This document shows, piece by piece, positions 49,530-59,136 of a DNA stretch of 64,000 nt (position 1 is the stretch's first letter; every line of letters begins with the position of its first letter). This DNA comes from JAVBPR01 sp031549485 (GTDB lineage Bacteria > Bacillota > Clostridia > Oscillospirales > Feifaniaceae): contig JAVBPR010000013.1 of NCBI GenBank assembly GCA_031549485.1, forward strand, positions 1 through 64,000. The letters run 5' to 3'. The notes beneath the pieces were generated by a model. That model was not told the origin of the DNA. It was given only the letters and a program-made list of their open reading frames with translations, and ran no database searches. The position numbers and the translations under genes were made by a program.

Positions 49530-51317
49530 ATGGTAAGATCGCATATACTTGTTTGCGGAGGCACCGGATGTACTTCCTCCGGCTCCAAAGATATCATAAC
49601 CGAATTTGAAAAAGAGCTTGCGGTAGCAAATATCGCCGACGAAGTAAAGGTCGTCATGACCGGCTGCTTCGGCCTTTGCGCACTCGGCCCGATTGTAATA
49701 GTTTACCCGGAAGGGGCTTTTTACAGCAGGGTAGAGCCGAAAGACATAAAAGAAATTGTCGAAGAGCATATTGTAAAAGGAAGAATCGTTAAAAGGCTTA
49801 TTTACGATGAGACGCTTCAGGGCGATGAAATCACAAGCCTTAATGAAACCGGATTTTACAAAAAGCAGATTCGTATCGCGCTTCGCAACTGCGGCGTTAT
49901 TAACCCGGAAAATATTGACGAATACATAGCTACCGACGGATACCTCGCGCTTGAAAAAGTTCTCACCGGAATGACTTCGGAGGAAGTAATTAAAACGATT
50001 ACCGATTCCGGTCTCCGCGGAAGAGGCGGCGCGGGATTTTCAACAGGGCTTAAATGGAAATTTACCGCCGATGCAAAAGGCGATAAAAAATATGTCTGCT
50101 GTAATGCCGACGAAGGCGACCCCGGCGCATTTATGGACCGCTCGGTTCTCGAAGGTGATCCGCACGCGCTTATCGAAGCAATGGCAATTGCCGCTTTTGC
50201 GGTCGGCGCCGACCAGGGTTATGTTTATGTCCGCGCGGAGTATCCGATTGCTGTCGCAAGGCTTAAACTTGCTATCGAGCAGGCAAAAGATTACGGACTT
50301 CTCGGCAATAACATCCTCGGAACAGACTTCTCATTTGACCTTGAAGTTAGGCTCGGAGCCGGAGCGTTTGTCTGCGGCGAGGAAACCGCGCTTATGACCT
50401 CGATAGAGGGCAAAAGAGGCGAGCCGCGTCCGCGTCCGCCGTTTCCGGCTGTCAAAGGCCTTTTCGGCAAGCCGACACTTTTAAATAACGTTGAAACATA
50501 CGCAAATATCGCGCAGATAATCTTAAAAGGCGCGGATTGGTTTGCGTCTATGGGAACAGAAAAGAGCAAAGGCACAAAGGTTTTTGCTCTCGGCGGAAAA
50601 ATTCATAACACCGGGCTTGTCGAAGTCCCGATGGGAACGACCTTGCGCGAAATTGTCGAGGAAATAGGCGGCGGATGCCCGAACGGCAAAAAATTCAAAG
50701 CGGCTCAGACCGGCGGTCCTTCCGGCGGCTGTATTCCGTCATCTTTAATCGACACACCGATTGACTATGAAAGCCTTATGGCTATCGGCTCCATGATGGG
50801 CTCCGGCGGACTTATCGTTATGGACGAAGACAACTGTATGGTCGATATCGCTAAATACTTCCTTGAGTTTACGGTTGACGAGAGCTGCGGCAAATGTGTG
50901 CCGTGCCGTATCGGAACAAAAAGAATATACGAGATTCTTGAAAAAATCACCGAAGGCAAGGCGAAGCTCGAAGATCTCGATCTTCTCGAAGAACTTTGCT
51001 ATCATGTAAAAGCCAACAGCCTTTGCGGTCTCGGCCAAACAGCACCGAACCCCGTTTTGTCGACTTTGAAATATTTCAAAGATGAGTATATTGCCCATGT
51101 TGTCGACAAAAAATGTCCTTCCGGCGTATGTAAAAGTTTACTTTCTTACAGCATTGATCCTGTTAAGTGTATAGGATGCACCGTTTGCGCAAAGAATTGT
51201 CCTGTAAACTGTATTTCGGGCGAGCTCAAGAAACCGCATGTTATCGATCAGGATAAATGTATAAAATGCGGCGTTTGCGAAAGCAAATGTAAGTTCGCTG
51301 CTGTCAGCAGGGTTTAA
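49530..51317 (+). CDS. hydB: NAD-linked hydrogenase subunit HydB (NuoF-like, FMN/NADH)
   Basis: HydB binds FMN and NAD(H) and, with HydC and HydA, is proposed to split or confurcate electrons between NADH and ferredoxin. The 595-residue product has an N-terminal [2Fe-2S] thioredoxin fold (about 1-100), the flavin/NADH part with GLRGRGGAGFSTGLKW and FVCGEETALMTSIEG, the NuoF cluster ESCGKCVPCR, and two C-terminal [4Fe-4S] motifs (CIGCTVCAKNCP, CIKCGVCESKC). ATG 49530 is 9 nt from AGGAGG; the GTG at 49524 is too close. It ends 12 bp before hydA. Confidence 0.95.
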   Translation: MVRSHILVCGGTGCTSSGSKDIITEFEKELAVANIADEVKVVMTGCFGLCALGPIVIVYPEGAFYSRVEPKDIKEIVEEHIVKGRIVKRLIYDETLQGDEITSLNETGFYKKQIRIALRNCGVINPENIDEYIATDGYLALEKVLTGMTSEEVIKTITDSGLRGRGGAGFSTGLKWKFTADAKGDKKYVCCNADEGDPGAFMDRSVLEGDPHALIEAMAIAAFAVGADQGYVYVRAEYPIAVARLKLAIEQAKDYGLLGNNILGTDFSFDLEVRLGAGAFVCGEETALMTSIEGKRGEPRPRPPFPAVKGLFGKPTLLNNVETYANIAQIILKGADWFASMGTEKSKGTKVFALGGKIHNTGLVEVPMGTTLREIVEEIGGGCPNGKKFKAAQTGGPSGGCIPSSLIDTPIDYESLMAIGSMMGSGGLIVMDEDNCMVDIAKYFLEFTVDESCGKCVPCRIGTKRIYEILEKITEGKAKLEDLDLLEELCYHVKANSLCGLGQTAPNPVLSTLKYFKDEYIAHVVDKKCPSGVCKSLLSYSIDPVKCIGCTVCAKNCPVNCISGELKKPHVIDQDKCIKCGVCESKCKFAAVSRV

Positions 51318-51329
51318 GGGGGTAGAAAG

Positions 51330-53078
51330 ATGGAAAAAGTAACAATTAAAATTAACGGAAAAGAATACCAGGTAGAAGCGGGCCAAACTATATTGAACGC
51401 GGCGCGTTCGGTCGGTATAGTTATCCCGACGCTCTGTTATCTCAAGAAGATAAACGCCATCGGTTCCTGCCGTGTTTGCGTTGTCGAGGTTAAGGGCGCG
51501 CGAAGCCTTGTTACAGCTTGCGTTTATCCGATTACAGACGGTATGGAGATTACCACAAATTCTCCCGCGGTTTTGAAATCGAGAAAAATGACGCTCGAGC
51601 TTATCCTTTCAAATCATAAGAGAAAATGCCTTTCCTGCGTTCGAAGCGGAAATTGCGAACTTCAAACTCTTTCGAACGAATACGGGCTTGAGGAAGTCCG
51701 CTTTGGTATCGACGAGGACGACGAGAAATTCCCTATCGAAGAATCAAACGGAATTATCATCCGCGATAACAATAAATGTATCCTCTGCCGCCGCTGTGTT
51801 GCGGCATGCCGCGAGCAGCAGGCTGTTTCGGTTATCGGAGCAAATAACAGAGGGTACAATACAAGCATCGGTTGCGCTTTTGAAAAAGGCCTTGCAAATG
51901 TTCCTTGCGTTTCCTGCGGTCAGTGCATAATAAACTGCCCGACAGGCGCGCTTACCGAGCGTGACGACGTCAAAAAAGTTTTGGCGGCTATTAACGACGA
52001 AACAAAGCATGTCGTTGTCGGCGTTGCTCCCTCTATCCGCGTTCATATGGGCGAATTTTACGGTTACCCGATGGGTACAAATGTTGAGGGCAAGGTTGTT
52101 GCTGCGCTTCACCGCATGGGCTTTGACGGCGTTTTTGACGTAGACACCGCCGCCGACTTCACAATTATGGAAGAGGGCACCGAGTTCCTTTCAAGGATTA
52201 AAAACAACGGTCCGCTTCCGCTTATAACTTCGTGCTCGCCGGGCTGGATAAACTACTGTGAAAAATTTTATCCCGAATTTATTAAAAATCTTTCAAGCTG
52301 CAAATCTCCGCAGGGGATGTTCGGCGCGCTTATGAAAACCTATTACGCCGAAAAGACCGGGATTGATCCTAAAGATATTGTCGTTGTCAGCATTATGCCG
52401 TGTACCGCGAAGAAAGACGAAGCGGACCGCCCGCAAAACCAGGCATCGGGATATCCGGATATCGATATCGCAATCACCAGCCGCGAATTTGCAAGGCTTA
52501 TAAATCTTATGGGCATTAAATTTAATGAGCTTCCGGAAGAGGATTTTGACGAAGCCTTTGGCATCGGCTCCGGCGCAGGCCATATTTTCGGCGCGACCGG
52601 CGGCGTTATGGAGGCAGCTTTGCGTACAGTCAGCGAAGTTGTAACGGGCAAACCGCTTGAAAAACCGGAATTCAACGAAGTTCGCGGAACTGCTGATATA
52701 AAGGAAGCAACCTATACAATCGGCGACAAAACGGTTAATGTCGCGGTTGCAAGCGGACTTGCAAATGCGAAAAAACTGCTTGATTCTATTAAAGACGGCA
52801 GCAAAAAATATGACTTTGTCGAGATTATGGCGTGCCCCGGCGGCTGTGTAAACGGCGGCGGACAGCCGATTAATCCCTCCGGCGTTGTCAATTTTGTGGA
52901 AGTGCGAAAAACAAGAGCCGAAGGGCTTTACAGCGAAGACGCTAAAACAACTATCAGAAAAAGCCATGAAAACCCGGTTGTAAAGAAAGTTTACAATGAT
53001 TATCTAAAAGAGCCGGGCAGCCACAAAGCGCACGAAATTCTTCACACAAAATATAAACAGCAGGAAAAATACAGATAA
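51330..53078 (+). CDS. hydA: [FeFe]-hydrogenase catalytic subunit HydA
   Basis: The 582-residue catalytic subunit has an N-terminal [2Fe-2S] domain (CYLKKINAIGSCRVC), the His-Cys3 cluster segment HKRKCLSCVRSGNC, two [4Fe-4S] motifs (CILCRRCVAAC, CVSCGQCIINCP) and the H-cluster domain. Its motifs read TSCSPGW (C302, S303), IMPCTAKKDE and MACPGGCVNGGGQP. S303 sits where most enzymes have the second Cys, a ligand of the [4Fe-4S] part of the H-cluster. The C-terminal SHENP ... HEILHTKY is typical of full-length HydA. Maturases HydE, HydF and HydG are not in this window. Confidence 0.95.
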   Translation: MEKVTIKINGKEYQVEAGQTILNAARSVGIVIPTLCYLKKINAIGSCRVCVVEVKGARSLVTACVYPITDGMEITTNSPAVLKSRKMTLELILSNHKRKCLSCVRSGNCELQTLSNEYGLEEVRFGIDEDDEKFPIEESNGIIIRDNNKCILCRRCVAACREQQAVSVIGANNRGYNTSIGCAFEKGLANVPCVSCGQCIINCPTGALTERDDVKKVLAAINDETKHVVVGVAPSIRVHMGEFYGYPMGTNVEGKVVAALHRMGFDGVFDVDTAADFTIMEEGTEFLSRIKNNGPLPLITSCSPGWINYCEKFYPEFIKNLSSCKSPQGMFGALMKTYYAEKTGIDPKDIVVVSIMPCTAKKDEADRPQNQASGYPDIDIAITSREFARLINLMGIKFNELPEEDFDEAFGIGSGAGHIFGATGGVMEAALRTVSEVVTGKPLEKPEFNEVRGTADIKEATYTIGDKTVNVAVASGLANAKKLLDSIKDGSKKYDFVEIMACPGGCVNGGGQPINPSGVVNFVEVRKTRAEGLYSEDAKTTIRKSHENPVVKKVYNDYLKEPGSHKAHEILHTKYKQQEKYR

Positions 53079-53085
53079 ATTTTTC

Positions 53086-53118
53086 AAAGCTCCTTGTCTA
53101 AAACGGACAGGGAGCTTT
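53086..53118 (+). terminator. Terminator-like hairpin after hydA
   Basis: AAAGCTCCTTGTC (53086-53098) pairs with GACAGGGAGCTTT (53106-53118) with one wobble, 13 bp in all. The tail AAATTC is poor in T, so efficiency is uncertain. Confidence 0.6.
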
Positions 53119-53159
53119 AAATTCACAAATTTTTAACTATAATTAACAATTAATTAACA

Positions 53160-53188
53160 TTGATTCTAACATTAAGCTGTATTATAGA
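53160..53188 (+). promoter_or_regulatory. Promoter of the exporter operon
   Basis: TTGATT (53160-53165), 17 bp, TATAGA (53183-53188), 30 nt before the ATG. Confidence 0.45.
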
Positions 53189-53217
53189 TACAATTGGAAC
53201 AGCATAAGGAGAGAAGT

Positions 53218-55272
53218 ATGGCTTTGAAATCTTCGAAAAAGAAAAATGAAAATGGCGAGTCGGTAGGTTCAGCAAAGAAAAAATTCAAATTTAAATGGAA
53301 ATGGCTTATAATCGCTGTCATAATCGCGGTTGTAGGTTATTTTGCTTTGTCATATTTTTCGAAAGGAAAGACCGAAGCAGCGACCAATTTATCCGAAGCG
53401 GCGGCAACGCAGGGCGACATCACTGCAACAATTTCAAGCACCGGCACGGTAGAGCCGATAGAGCAGTATGAAATAATCTCCAGGGTTACCGGCGACGTGC
53501 TTTATGACAATCTCGCCGTCGGCGAGACGGTCGAAAAAGACCAGCTTCTTTATCAGGTTGACAGCACAAAGGTGCAAAACAGCATAAAAAAGGCGGAGCT
53601 TTCGATTGAAAAGCAAAAACTTTCATATAATCAGACAAAAAACGATTATGATAAAACACTCGAAAAGCAAACGGTAACGGCGCCGATAGGCGGTATTGTA
53701 ACGAGCCTTTACATAAAAAACGGGGACAATATAACAAACGGAACAAAAATCGCCGATATAACCGATTACGCAAATCTTATCCTGAAAATTCCGTTTCATC
53801 AGATGAATGCAAAAGAATATTATGTCGGTCAAAGCGCGAAAATTATCCTCGAAATGACCGACGAGGTGATTTACGGCACGGTAAAATCCGTCCCGACAGG
53901 GTACTATGTAAACAGCAGCGGGCTTTCGGTTGTCGACGTTGAAATATCCTTTAAAAATCCGGGCGGTATCGGCGAGGGCGAGACGGCAACGGCGCAAATA
54001 GGCAGCTATGCATGTGTCAATGCCGCGGCTATAGAATACGGCGGAATAAAAACGGTTTTTGCCGAGACAAACGGTGAGGCTATCGGGCTGTCGCTTGCAA
54101 AGGGCGATAGAATAAGCGAAGGCGATGTAATAATCAGGCTTAAAAACGACAGCAGCAGTACCGAAACAAACTTAAAATCAAGCGAACTCTCGCTAAGGGA
54201 TGCTGAGCTTTCGCTTGCCGACCAATACGAAAGTCTTGAAGACTATAACATCAAATCGCCTATATCTGGCACCGTCTTAAAGAAAACGGTTAAAAAAGGC
54301 GACAGCCTCGGAACAAGCGCAAACAGCAGCGTTCTCGCGGTTATCGCGGATATGAGCAAGCTGACTTTTACAATGAATATCGACGAGCTCGAAATCAAAA
54401 AAGTGTCGGTCGGAACAGAAGTAAAAATTACGGCTGACGCGCTTCCCGATGCATCTTTTACAGGCTATGTCGATAATATCAGCGTCCTCGGAACGACCAC
54501 GAATGGAGTTACAACTTATCCGGTGGAAGTTATTATCGAGGATTACGGCGATTTGCGTCCGGGCATGAACGTGAATGCGGATATCGTGACCGATGAGGTT
54601 ACAAATGTAATTATGGTACCGGTTTCTGCGGTAACGAGAGGAAGCCTTGTTCTTGTAACAGAGGAATACGCAAATCAAATCAACGGCATAAGCGGTACAG
54701 AAACAGGAAAACCAAACGGAGGCGAAAATCAAAACGGAGCCGGCGCGCTTTCGGGCAACAGCCCTCAAAATCAAACACCACAGGGCGCTGCGGGCGGCAG
54801 CGGGCAGAGACCGCAAAGAGCTGGGGGCGAATCGGGAAGCACAGGAGAGATTCCTCAAAGGGCTGGGGGCGGTAGTGGAAACAGCGGCTTTGGCGATCAA
54901 AACGGTGCAAATCAGGGGATGACCGTTTCACCGCAAAGCGGCGAAAATAACAGCGGAAATACAGCTGCAGGCGGTTTTGGCAATATAAAAGCGGGATCGA
55001 TTGTTTCGATGCCGGATACTCCGGCAGGCTATAAATATATAAAAGTGGAAACAGGACTAAGCGACGGTAATTTTATCGAAATTAAAGCCGGACTTACGGT
55101 AAATGCAAAGGTATTTATTTCGATTGCAACATCAAGCGTATTTGATATTTTCGGCGGCAATAACGGCATGACCATGGGCCCGAGCGGCGGAATGGGCGGC
55201 GGCAACTTCAGCGGCGGGCAAAGACCGCAGCAATTCAGCGGAGCCCAAGGGAATGTAACGGTAGTAAGATAA
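53218..55272 (+). CDS. MacA/HlyD-type membrane fusion protein with low-complexity insert
   Basis: The 684-residue product forms the extracytoplasmic adaptor of an ABC exporter. After a Lys-rich head there is a membrane segment (about 28-47), a barrel-sandwich/biotinyl-lipoyl fold (VEPIEQYEIISRVTG ... APIGGIVTSLYIKNGD), a second hybrid motif pair (YNIKSPISGTVLKKTVKKGD) and a beta-barrel with TYPVEVIIEDYGDLRPGMNV. Between this and the last domain sits a Gly/Gln/Asn/Ser-rich insert of ~100 residues (about 500-590), and the C-terminus is also Gly/Gln rich. ATG 53218 follows AAGGAG. It is the first gene of a three-gene exporter. Confidence 0.88.
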   Translation: MALKSSKKKNENGESVGSAKKKFKFKWKWLIIAVIIAVVGYFALSYFSKGKTEAATNLSEAAATQGDITATISSTGTVEPIEQYEIISRVTGDVLYDNLAVGETVEKDQLLYQVDSTKVQNSIKKAELSIEKQKLSYNQTKNDYDKTLEKQTVTAPIGGIVTSLYIKNGDNITNGTKIADITDYANLILKIPFHQMNAKEYYVGQSAKIILEMTDEVIYGTVKSVPTGYYVNSSGLSVVDVEISFKNPGGIGEGETATAQIGSYACVNAAAIEYGGIKTVFAETNGEAIGLSLAKGDRISEGDVIIRLKNDSSSTETNLKSSELSLRDAELSLADQYESLEDYNIKSPISGTVLKKTVKKGDSLGTSANSSVLAVIADMSKLTFTMNIDELEIKKVSVGTEVKITADALPDASFTGYVDNISVLGTTTNGVTTYPVEVIIEDYGDLRPGMNVNADIVTDEVTNVIMVPVSAVTRGSLVLVTEEYANQINGISGTETGKPNGGENQNGAGALSGNSPQNQTPQGAAGGSGQRPQRAGGESGSTGEIPQRAGGGSGNSGFGDQNGANQGMTVSPQSGENNSGNTAAGGFGNIKAGSIVSMPDTPAGYKYIKVETGLSDGNFIEIKAGLTVNAKVFISIATSSVFDIFGGNNGMTMGPSGGMGGGNFSGGQRPQQFSGAQGNVTVVR

Positions 55273-55295
55273 CGAAAGATTGGAACCGAAAACAG

Positions 55296-55976
55296 ATGAT
55301 TGAGTTTAAAGACGTATATAAAATATACAAAATGGGTGATAACGAAGTCCGCGCGGTTGACGGCGTCAGCTTTAAGATTGAAGAGGGCGAGTTTGTTGCC
55401 ATAATCGGTCAGAGCGGCTCCGGAAAATCGACTTGCATGAATATAATCGGCTGCCTTGATATCCCGACAGAAGGGCAATATGTTTTAAACAACAAGGATA
55501 TCGGAACATTTACGCAAGACGAGCTTGCGGAAATCCGGAACAGAACGCTCGGGTTTATCTTTCAGCAGTATAATCTTATCGCTAAACTAAACGTCTATGA
55601 GAATGTGGAACTGCCGCTTATTTATTCATCGGTGCCCCCGTCTCAAAGGCATGATAAGGTTATGAAATGCCTTGAGCGTGTCGGGCTTTCGGAAAGAATT
55701 AAGCATATGCCGAATGAGCTTTCGGGCGGGCAGCAACAGCGTGTTTCTATTGCAAGAGCGCTTGCAAATGATCCCTCGGTCATACTTGCAGACGAGCCGA
55801 CCGGCGCGCTTGACTCAAAAACCGGAATAGAGGTTCTTGCGCTTTTGCAGGAGCTCAACGAAGAGGGGAACACGATTGTTTTAATCACACATGACGAAAA
55901 AATAGCTAACAAGGCGAAACGCATTATCCGCCTGCATGACGGCAAAGTAACAGAGGATAGCGAGGTGGTTGCGTGA
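55296..55976 (+). CDS. ABC exporter ATPase (MacB/LolD type)
   Basis: The 226-residue ATPase has Walker A GQSGSGKST at 38-46, the Q-loop FQQYNL, the signature LSGGQQQRVSIARAL, Walker B VILADEPTGALD and the switch His in ITHDEK. Together with the downstream permease it forms a MacB-type mechanotransmission exporter, here split into two proteins as in most Firmicutes. It overlaps the permease by 4 bp. The substrate may be a peptide, antibiotic or lipid. Confidence 0.92.
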   Translation: MIEFKDVYKIYKMGDNEVRAVDGVSFKIEEGEFVAIIGQSGSGKSTCMNIIGCLDIPTEGQYVLNNKDIGTFTQDELAEIRNRTLGFIFQQYNLIAKLNVYENVELPLIYSSVPPSQRHDKVMKCLERVGLSERIKHMPNELSGGQQQRVSIARALANDPSVILADEPTGALDSKTGIEVLALLQELNEEGNTIVLITHDEKIANKAKRIIRLHDGKVTEDSEVVA

Positions 55977-57154
55977 AATTTTCTCAGGCATTTAAGCTCG
56001 CCTTAAAAAGCCTTTCGGGAAGCAAAATGCGCGCGTTTTTGACCATGCTCGGAATTATCATCGGCGTCGGCTCTGTTATAATTTTGCTTAGTAGTATGGG
56101 CGGTTTTCAAAGCAGCCTTACAGATACATTCGAATCGATGGGAACAAGCAACCTGACCGTTACGATTACCGGCCGTGCGGGGGATGTAAAGATTGATCCC
56201 GAGGAATTTACACAATACGCGTTTGACAATTCGGAATTTTTTAATTACGCATCGCCGACAGTAAATGCCGGAAGCATGACGGTTCGGAAAGGTACAACCG
56301 AAACGACCTCCTCGGTCACCGGCGGAAACGAATATTATCAAAATATTAAAGATTATCATTTGTCGGCCGGGCGGTTTATTTCATATTCGGATTTAATGCA
56401 AAAAAACTATATCTGCGTCATCGGCAGCTATAACGCAAATGAGCTTTTCGGGGACGCGCAAAGCGCTATCGGACAAGAGATAAAACTAAACGGAACAAGA
56501 TTTATAGTCGAGGGTGTTATCGAGGCAAAAGAGGACAGCAGCGAAAATTCGAGCGATAATTTTGTCGTGATACCGTATACCACGGCGCAAAGGCTTGTAA
56601 AGAGCCAGAATGTAAATTCCTATACTTTTGTTGCAAAAAGCACAGACATCGCGCCTTTGGCAAAAACAAATATCGAAACATATCTTTTTAAAATTTTTAA
56701 CGACAGCGATTATTACAGGGTTACGAGCCTTGCCGAAATTTTGGATCAGGTCGATACCGTTATGAATCAGCTTTCGCTTGTCCTTGTAGGAATAGCGGCG
56801 ATATCGCTTCTTGTCGGAGGCATCGGGATCATGAATATCATGCTTGTTTCGGTAACCGAGAGAACGAAAGAAATAGGCATTCGAAAATCGCTTGGCGGCA
56901 AGCGCAGAGATATTATGACGCAGTTTGTTATAGAGGCGGGAACGACAAGCGCGCTCGGAGGGGTGCTTGGAATAGGTTTCGGAATTTTAACCGCCAACCT
57001 TCTTGCCCCGCTTCTTCAAGTAAAGGCGGTTACTTCGCCGTTTTCCATTATACTTGCATTTTCAGTTTCGGTTGGAATCGGTATAATTTTCGGATATTTT
57101 CCCGCATCCAAGGCGGCAAAACTAAATCCTATAGACGCTTTGCGTTTTGATTAA
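55973..57154 (+). CDS. ABC exporter permease (MacB/FtsX type)
   Basis: The 393-residue permease has one N-terminal helix (about 20-42), a large extracytoplasmic MacB_PCD domain (about 45-260) and three C-terminal helices in the FtsX-type domain, with the conserved SVTERTKEIGIRKSLGGKRRDI loop (split in two around the Arg). The start is GTG overlapping the ATPase stop (GTGA). It completes the MacA-ATPase-permease operon, followed 13 bp later by an SLH gene. Confidence 0.9.
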   Translation: MKFSQAFKLALKSLSGSKMRAFLTMLGIIIGVGSVIILLSSMGGFQSSLTDTFESMGTSNLTVTITGRAGDVKIDPEEFTQYAFDNSEFFNYASPTVNAGSMTVRKGTTETTSSVTGGNEYYQNIKDYHLSAGRFISYSDLMQKNYICVIGSYNANELFGDAQSAIGQEIKLNGTRFIVEGVIEAKEDSSENSSDNFVVIPYTTAQRLVKSQNVNSYTFVAKSTDIAPLAKTNIETYLFKIFNDSDYYRVTSLAEILDQVDTVMNQLSLVLVGIAAISLLVGGIGIMNIMLVSVTERTKEIGIRKSLGGKRRDIMTQFVIEAGTTSALGGVLGIGFGILTANLLAPLLQVKAVTSPFSIILAFSVSVGIGIIFGYFPASKAAKLNPIDALRFD

Positions 57155-57167
57155 TCAGGAGAGAAAA

Positions 57168-59033
57168 ATGAAAAGAATTATTTCGATTTTACTGTCAATT
57201 TGCATGGTGCTTGCGCTCGCCGCGCCTGCGCTTGCGCTTGAAGAAAAAGAGCAGAGAGATGTGCTGAATTCGCTCAAAATCATGACCTATAATCCGGACG
57301 GGGATTTTGAGGGGGAATACCCGCTTTCAAGGGCGATGCTTGCGAAAATCATTATCATGATTTCGCCGTCAAGAGGCCTTGCGGCAGACACCTCAAAAAC
57401 TTCGCCTTATTATGACGTGCCTTATACATATTGGGGCGCGGCTTATATCTCGCTCGCAGCAAAGGAAAAACTAATGTATGGCTACAGCGACGGCAGCTTC
57501 AGGCCGGAGCAGCAAGTCCTTTTTGAGGAGGCGGTAACCGCCGCGCTTCGCGGTCTCGGATACCAGAATTCCGATATTGTCGGCGATTACCCGAGCGGTC
57601 AGCTTTCGGTCGCGAAAAACATCGAGCTGCTTGACGATATAAATCTCAAAGCGGGCGATGTCATATACAGAAAAGATATGGCAAAGCTCATGTATAATCT
57701 TTTAAACTGCAACACAAAGGACGGAAAGCTCTTCATTACAACGCTCGGCTATACAAGAGCGGGCAAAGAAGTTGAGCTTTCGGACGTCGAAAAAGAATAT
57801 ATAAAAGGGCCTTATACCTTGACGGCGCTTTCGGAGCTTTCCAATCTGCCGCTTAAAAACCCGACAGTATATCTAAACGGCAAAAGCTCAAATTTAAGCA
57901 GCTTACAGGTCTATGACATATATTCCTACAGCGAAAGCTCAAACACTCTTTGGGCGTACCGCGAAAAGGTAACCGGCGTGCTGCAGGCGGTCTTGCCGAA
58001 CAGGGAAAAACCGACGTCGATAACCGTTTCGGGAACAACCTACCAGCTTTCGACCGACAGGGTAAAAGACGCGGTCGGGCTTTCCGGAATTGAGCTCGGT
58101 TCACACGTTACGGTCCTAAAGGACAGAGACGGTTTTGCTGCGGATGTCGTGCTTACCGAAAATATATACAGCGAGCGCATCGGTGTCATTATTTCTTTCG
58201 GAACAAACGGGGTGAAAAGCGATTATCTCGATATCGGGGATTACGCGAATATCTTGCTGCTTGACGGAAGCGTCATATCGGTCAGCACTTCAAAAATCGA
58301 TAATGACAAGATAGGAAAACCTGCGGTTGTAACTTTTTCCTCGGGAAAAATTTCTTATGAAATCGCAGAGAAATATACCGGGGATGTCGAGGGCAAGGTT
58401 TATGCGGAAGCGCGTAAAATCGGCGATAATTCGATAAGCGAAGAATGCAAAATTTATGAAACCGATAAATACGGAAACTACGCGGAAGTAAATATTTTAC
58501 GGCTAAGCGGAGCTACACTTAGAAAAACCGACATCCTGCTTGTCACAAAATCAGGCGGGAAGATTGACGGAATTATTTTAAACGACTTTACAGGCGACCT
58601 TGCAAAATTCGGTTATATTAAGGCGTCAAACGAGGTTTCGTCGCCCCTTAGCGGAGCGGTAACCGGATATTACACCATCGATGTGGCGGGCGCTACAAGC
58701 AGCATTGTCACTTCTAACGTCATATACAATTTGAAAGTCGCTCCCGCGCTTTACAGATATGAAAACGGGAAAATCGCTTATATAAAAAATCTCTACAGAA
58801 TAAGCGGAAATATAAAATCGGCAAGCCCGCTGACCGTCACAGACGAGAGCGGAAACAGCTATCTTTTAGCCGATGATGTGCTTGTTTACGACCTCTCCGC
58901 AGGGGAAGCCGAAGCGAGGATTTCAAATATCGACACCCTGATTTCGGGAATCGGGAATTATAAAAATATTTCCGCTTATTACGACAAGGCTGAAAGCCAG
59001 GGCGGAAGAATACGGGTTATTTGTTTTCGTTAA
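57168..59033 (+). CDS. Secreted S-layer-homology domain protein
   Basis: The 621-residue protein has a signal peptide (about 1-24, ending APALALEE), two or three SLH-type repeats (about 35-190; best seen as YGYSDGSFRPEQQVLFEEA) and a long beta-rich C-terminal region without a recognised family. ATG 57168 follows GGAGAG. Its closeness to the exporter suggests co-transcription, and the exporter may act at the cell wall, but this is inference. It ends at a strong terminator. Confidence 0.8.
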   Translation: MKRIISILLSICMVLALAAPALALEEKEQRDVLNSLKIMTYNPDGDFEGEYPLSRAMLAKIIIMISPSRGLAADTSKTSPYYDVPYTYWGAAYISLAAKEKLMYGYSDGSFRPEQQVLFEEAVTAALRGLGYQNSDIVGDYPSGQLSVAKNIELLDDINLKAGDVIYRKDMAKLMYNLLNCNTKDGKLFITTLGYTRAGKEVELSDVEKEYIKGPYTLTALSELSNLPLKNPTVYLNGKSSNLSSLQVYDIYSYSESSNTLWAYREKVTGVLQAVLPNREKPTSITVSGTTYQLSTDRVKDAVGLSGIELGSHVTVLKDRDGFAADVVLTENIYSERIGVIISFGTNGVKSDYLDIGDYANILLLDGSVISVSTSKIDNDKIGKPAVVTFSSGKISYEIAEKYTGDVEGKVYAEARKIGDNSISEECKIYETDKYGNYAEVNILRLSGATLRKTDILLVTKSGGKIDGIILNDFTGDLAKFGYIKASNEVSSPLSGAVTGYYTIDVAGATSSIVTSNVIYNLKVAPALYRYENGKIAYIKNLYRISGNIKSASPLTVTDESGNSYLLADDVLVYDLSAGEAEARISNIDTLISGIGNYKNISAYYDKAESQGGRIRVICFR

Positions 59034-59066
59034 AAAGGAAGGCGCAAAACGCGCCTTCCTTTTTTC
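59032..59066 (+). terminator. Terminator of the exporter/SLH operon
   Basis: AAGGAAGGCGC-AAAAC-GCGCCTTCCTT followed by TTTTCTTTG. Confidence 0.88.
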
Positions 59067-59067
59067 T

Positions 59068-59096
59068 TTGCATTAAGAAAATATTTATAATATAAT
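59068..59096 (+). promoter_or_regulatory. Promoter of the pyr operon
   Basis: TTGCAT (59068-59073), 17 bp, TATAAT (59091-59096). The leader to pyrR is only about 35 nt, too short for a PyrR-type attenuator. Confidence 0.6.
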
Positions 59097-59136
59097 TATA
59101 ATAATTGTGAAAAGATTCATAAAGGAGGGCGTGAAA

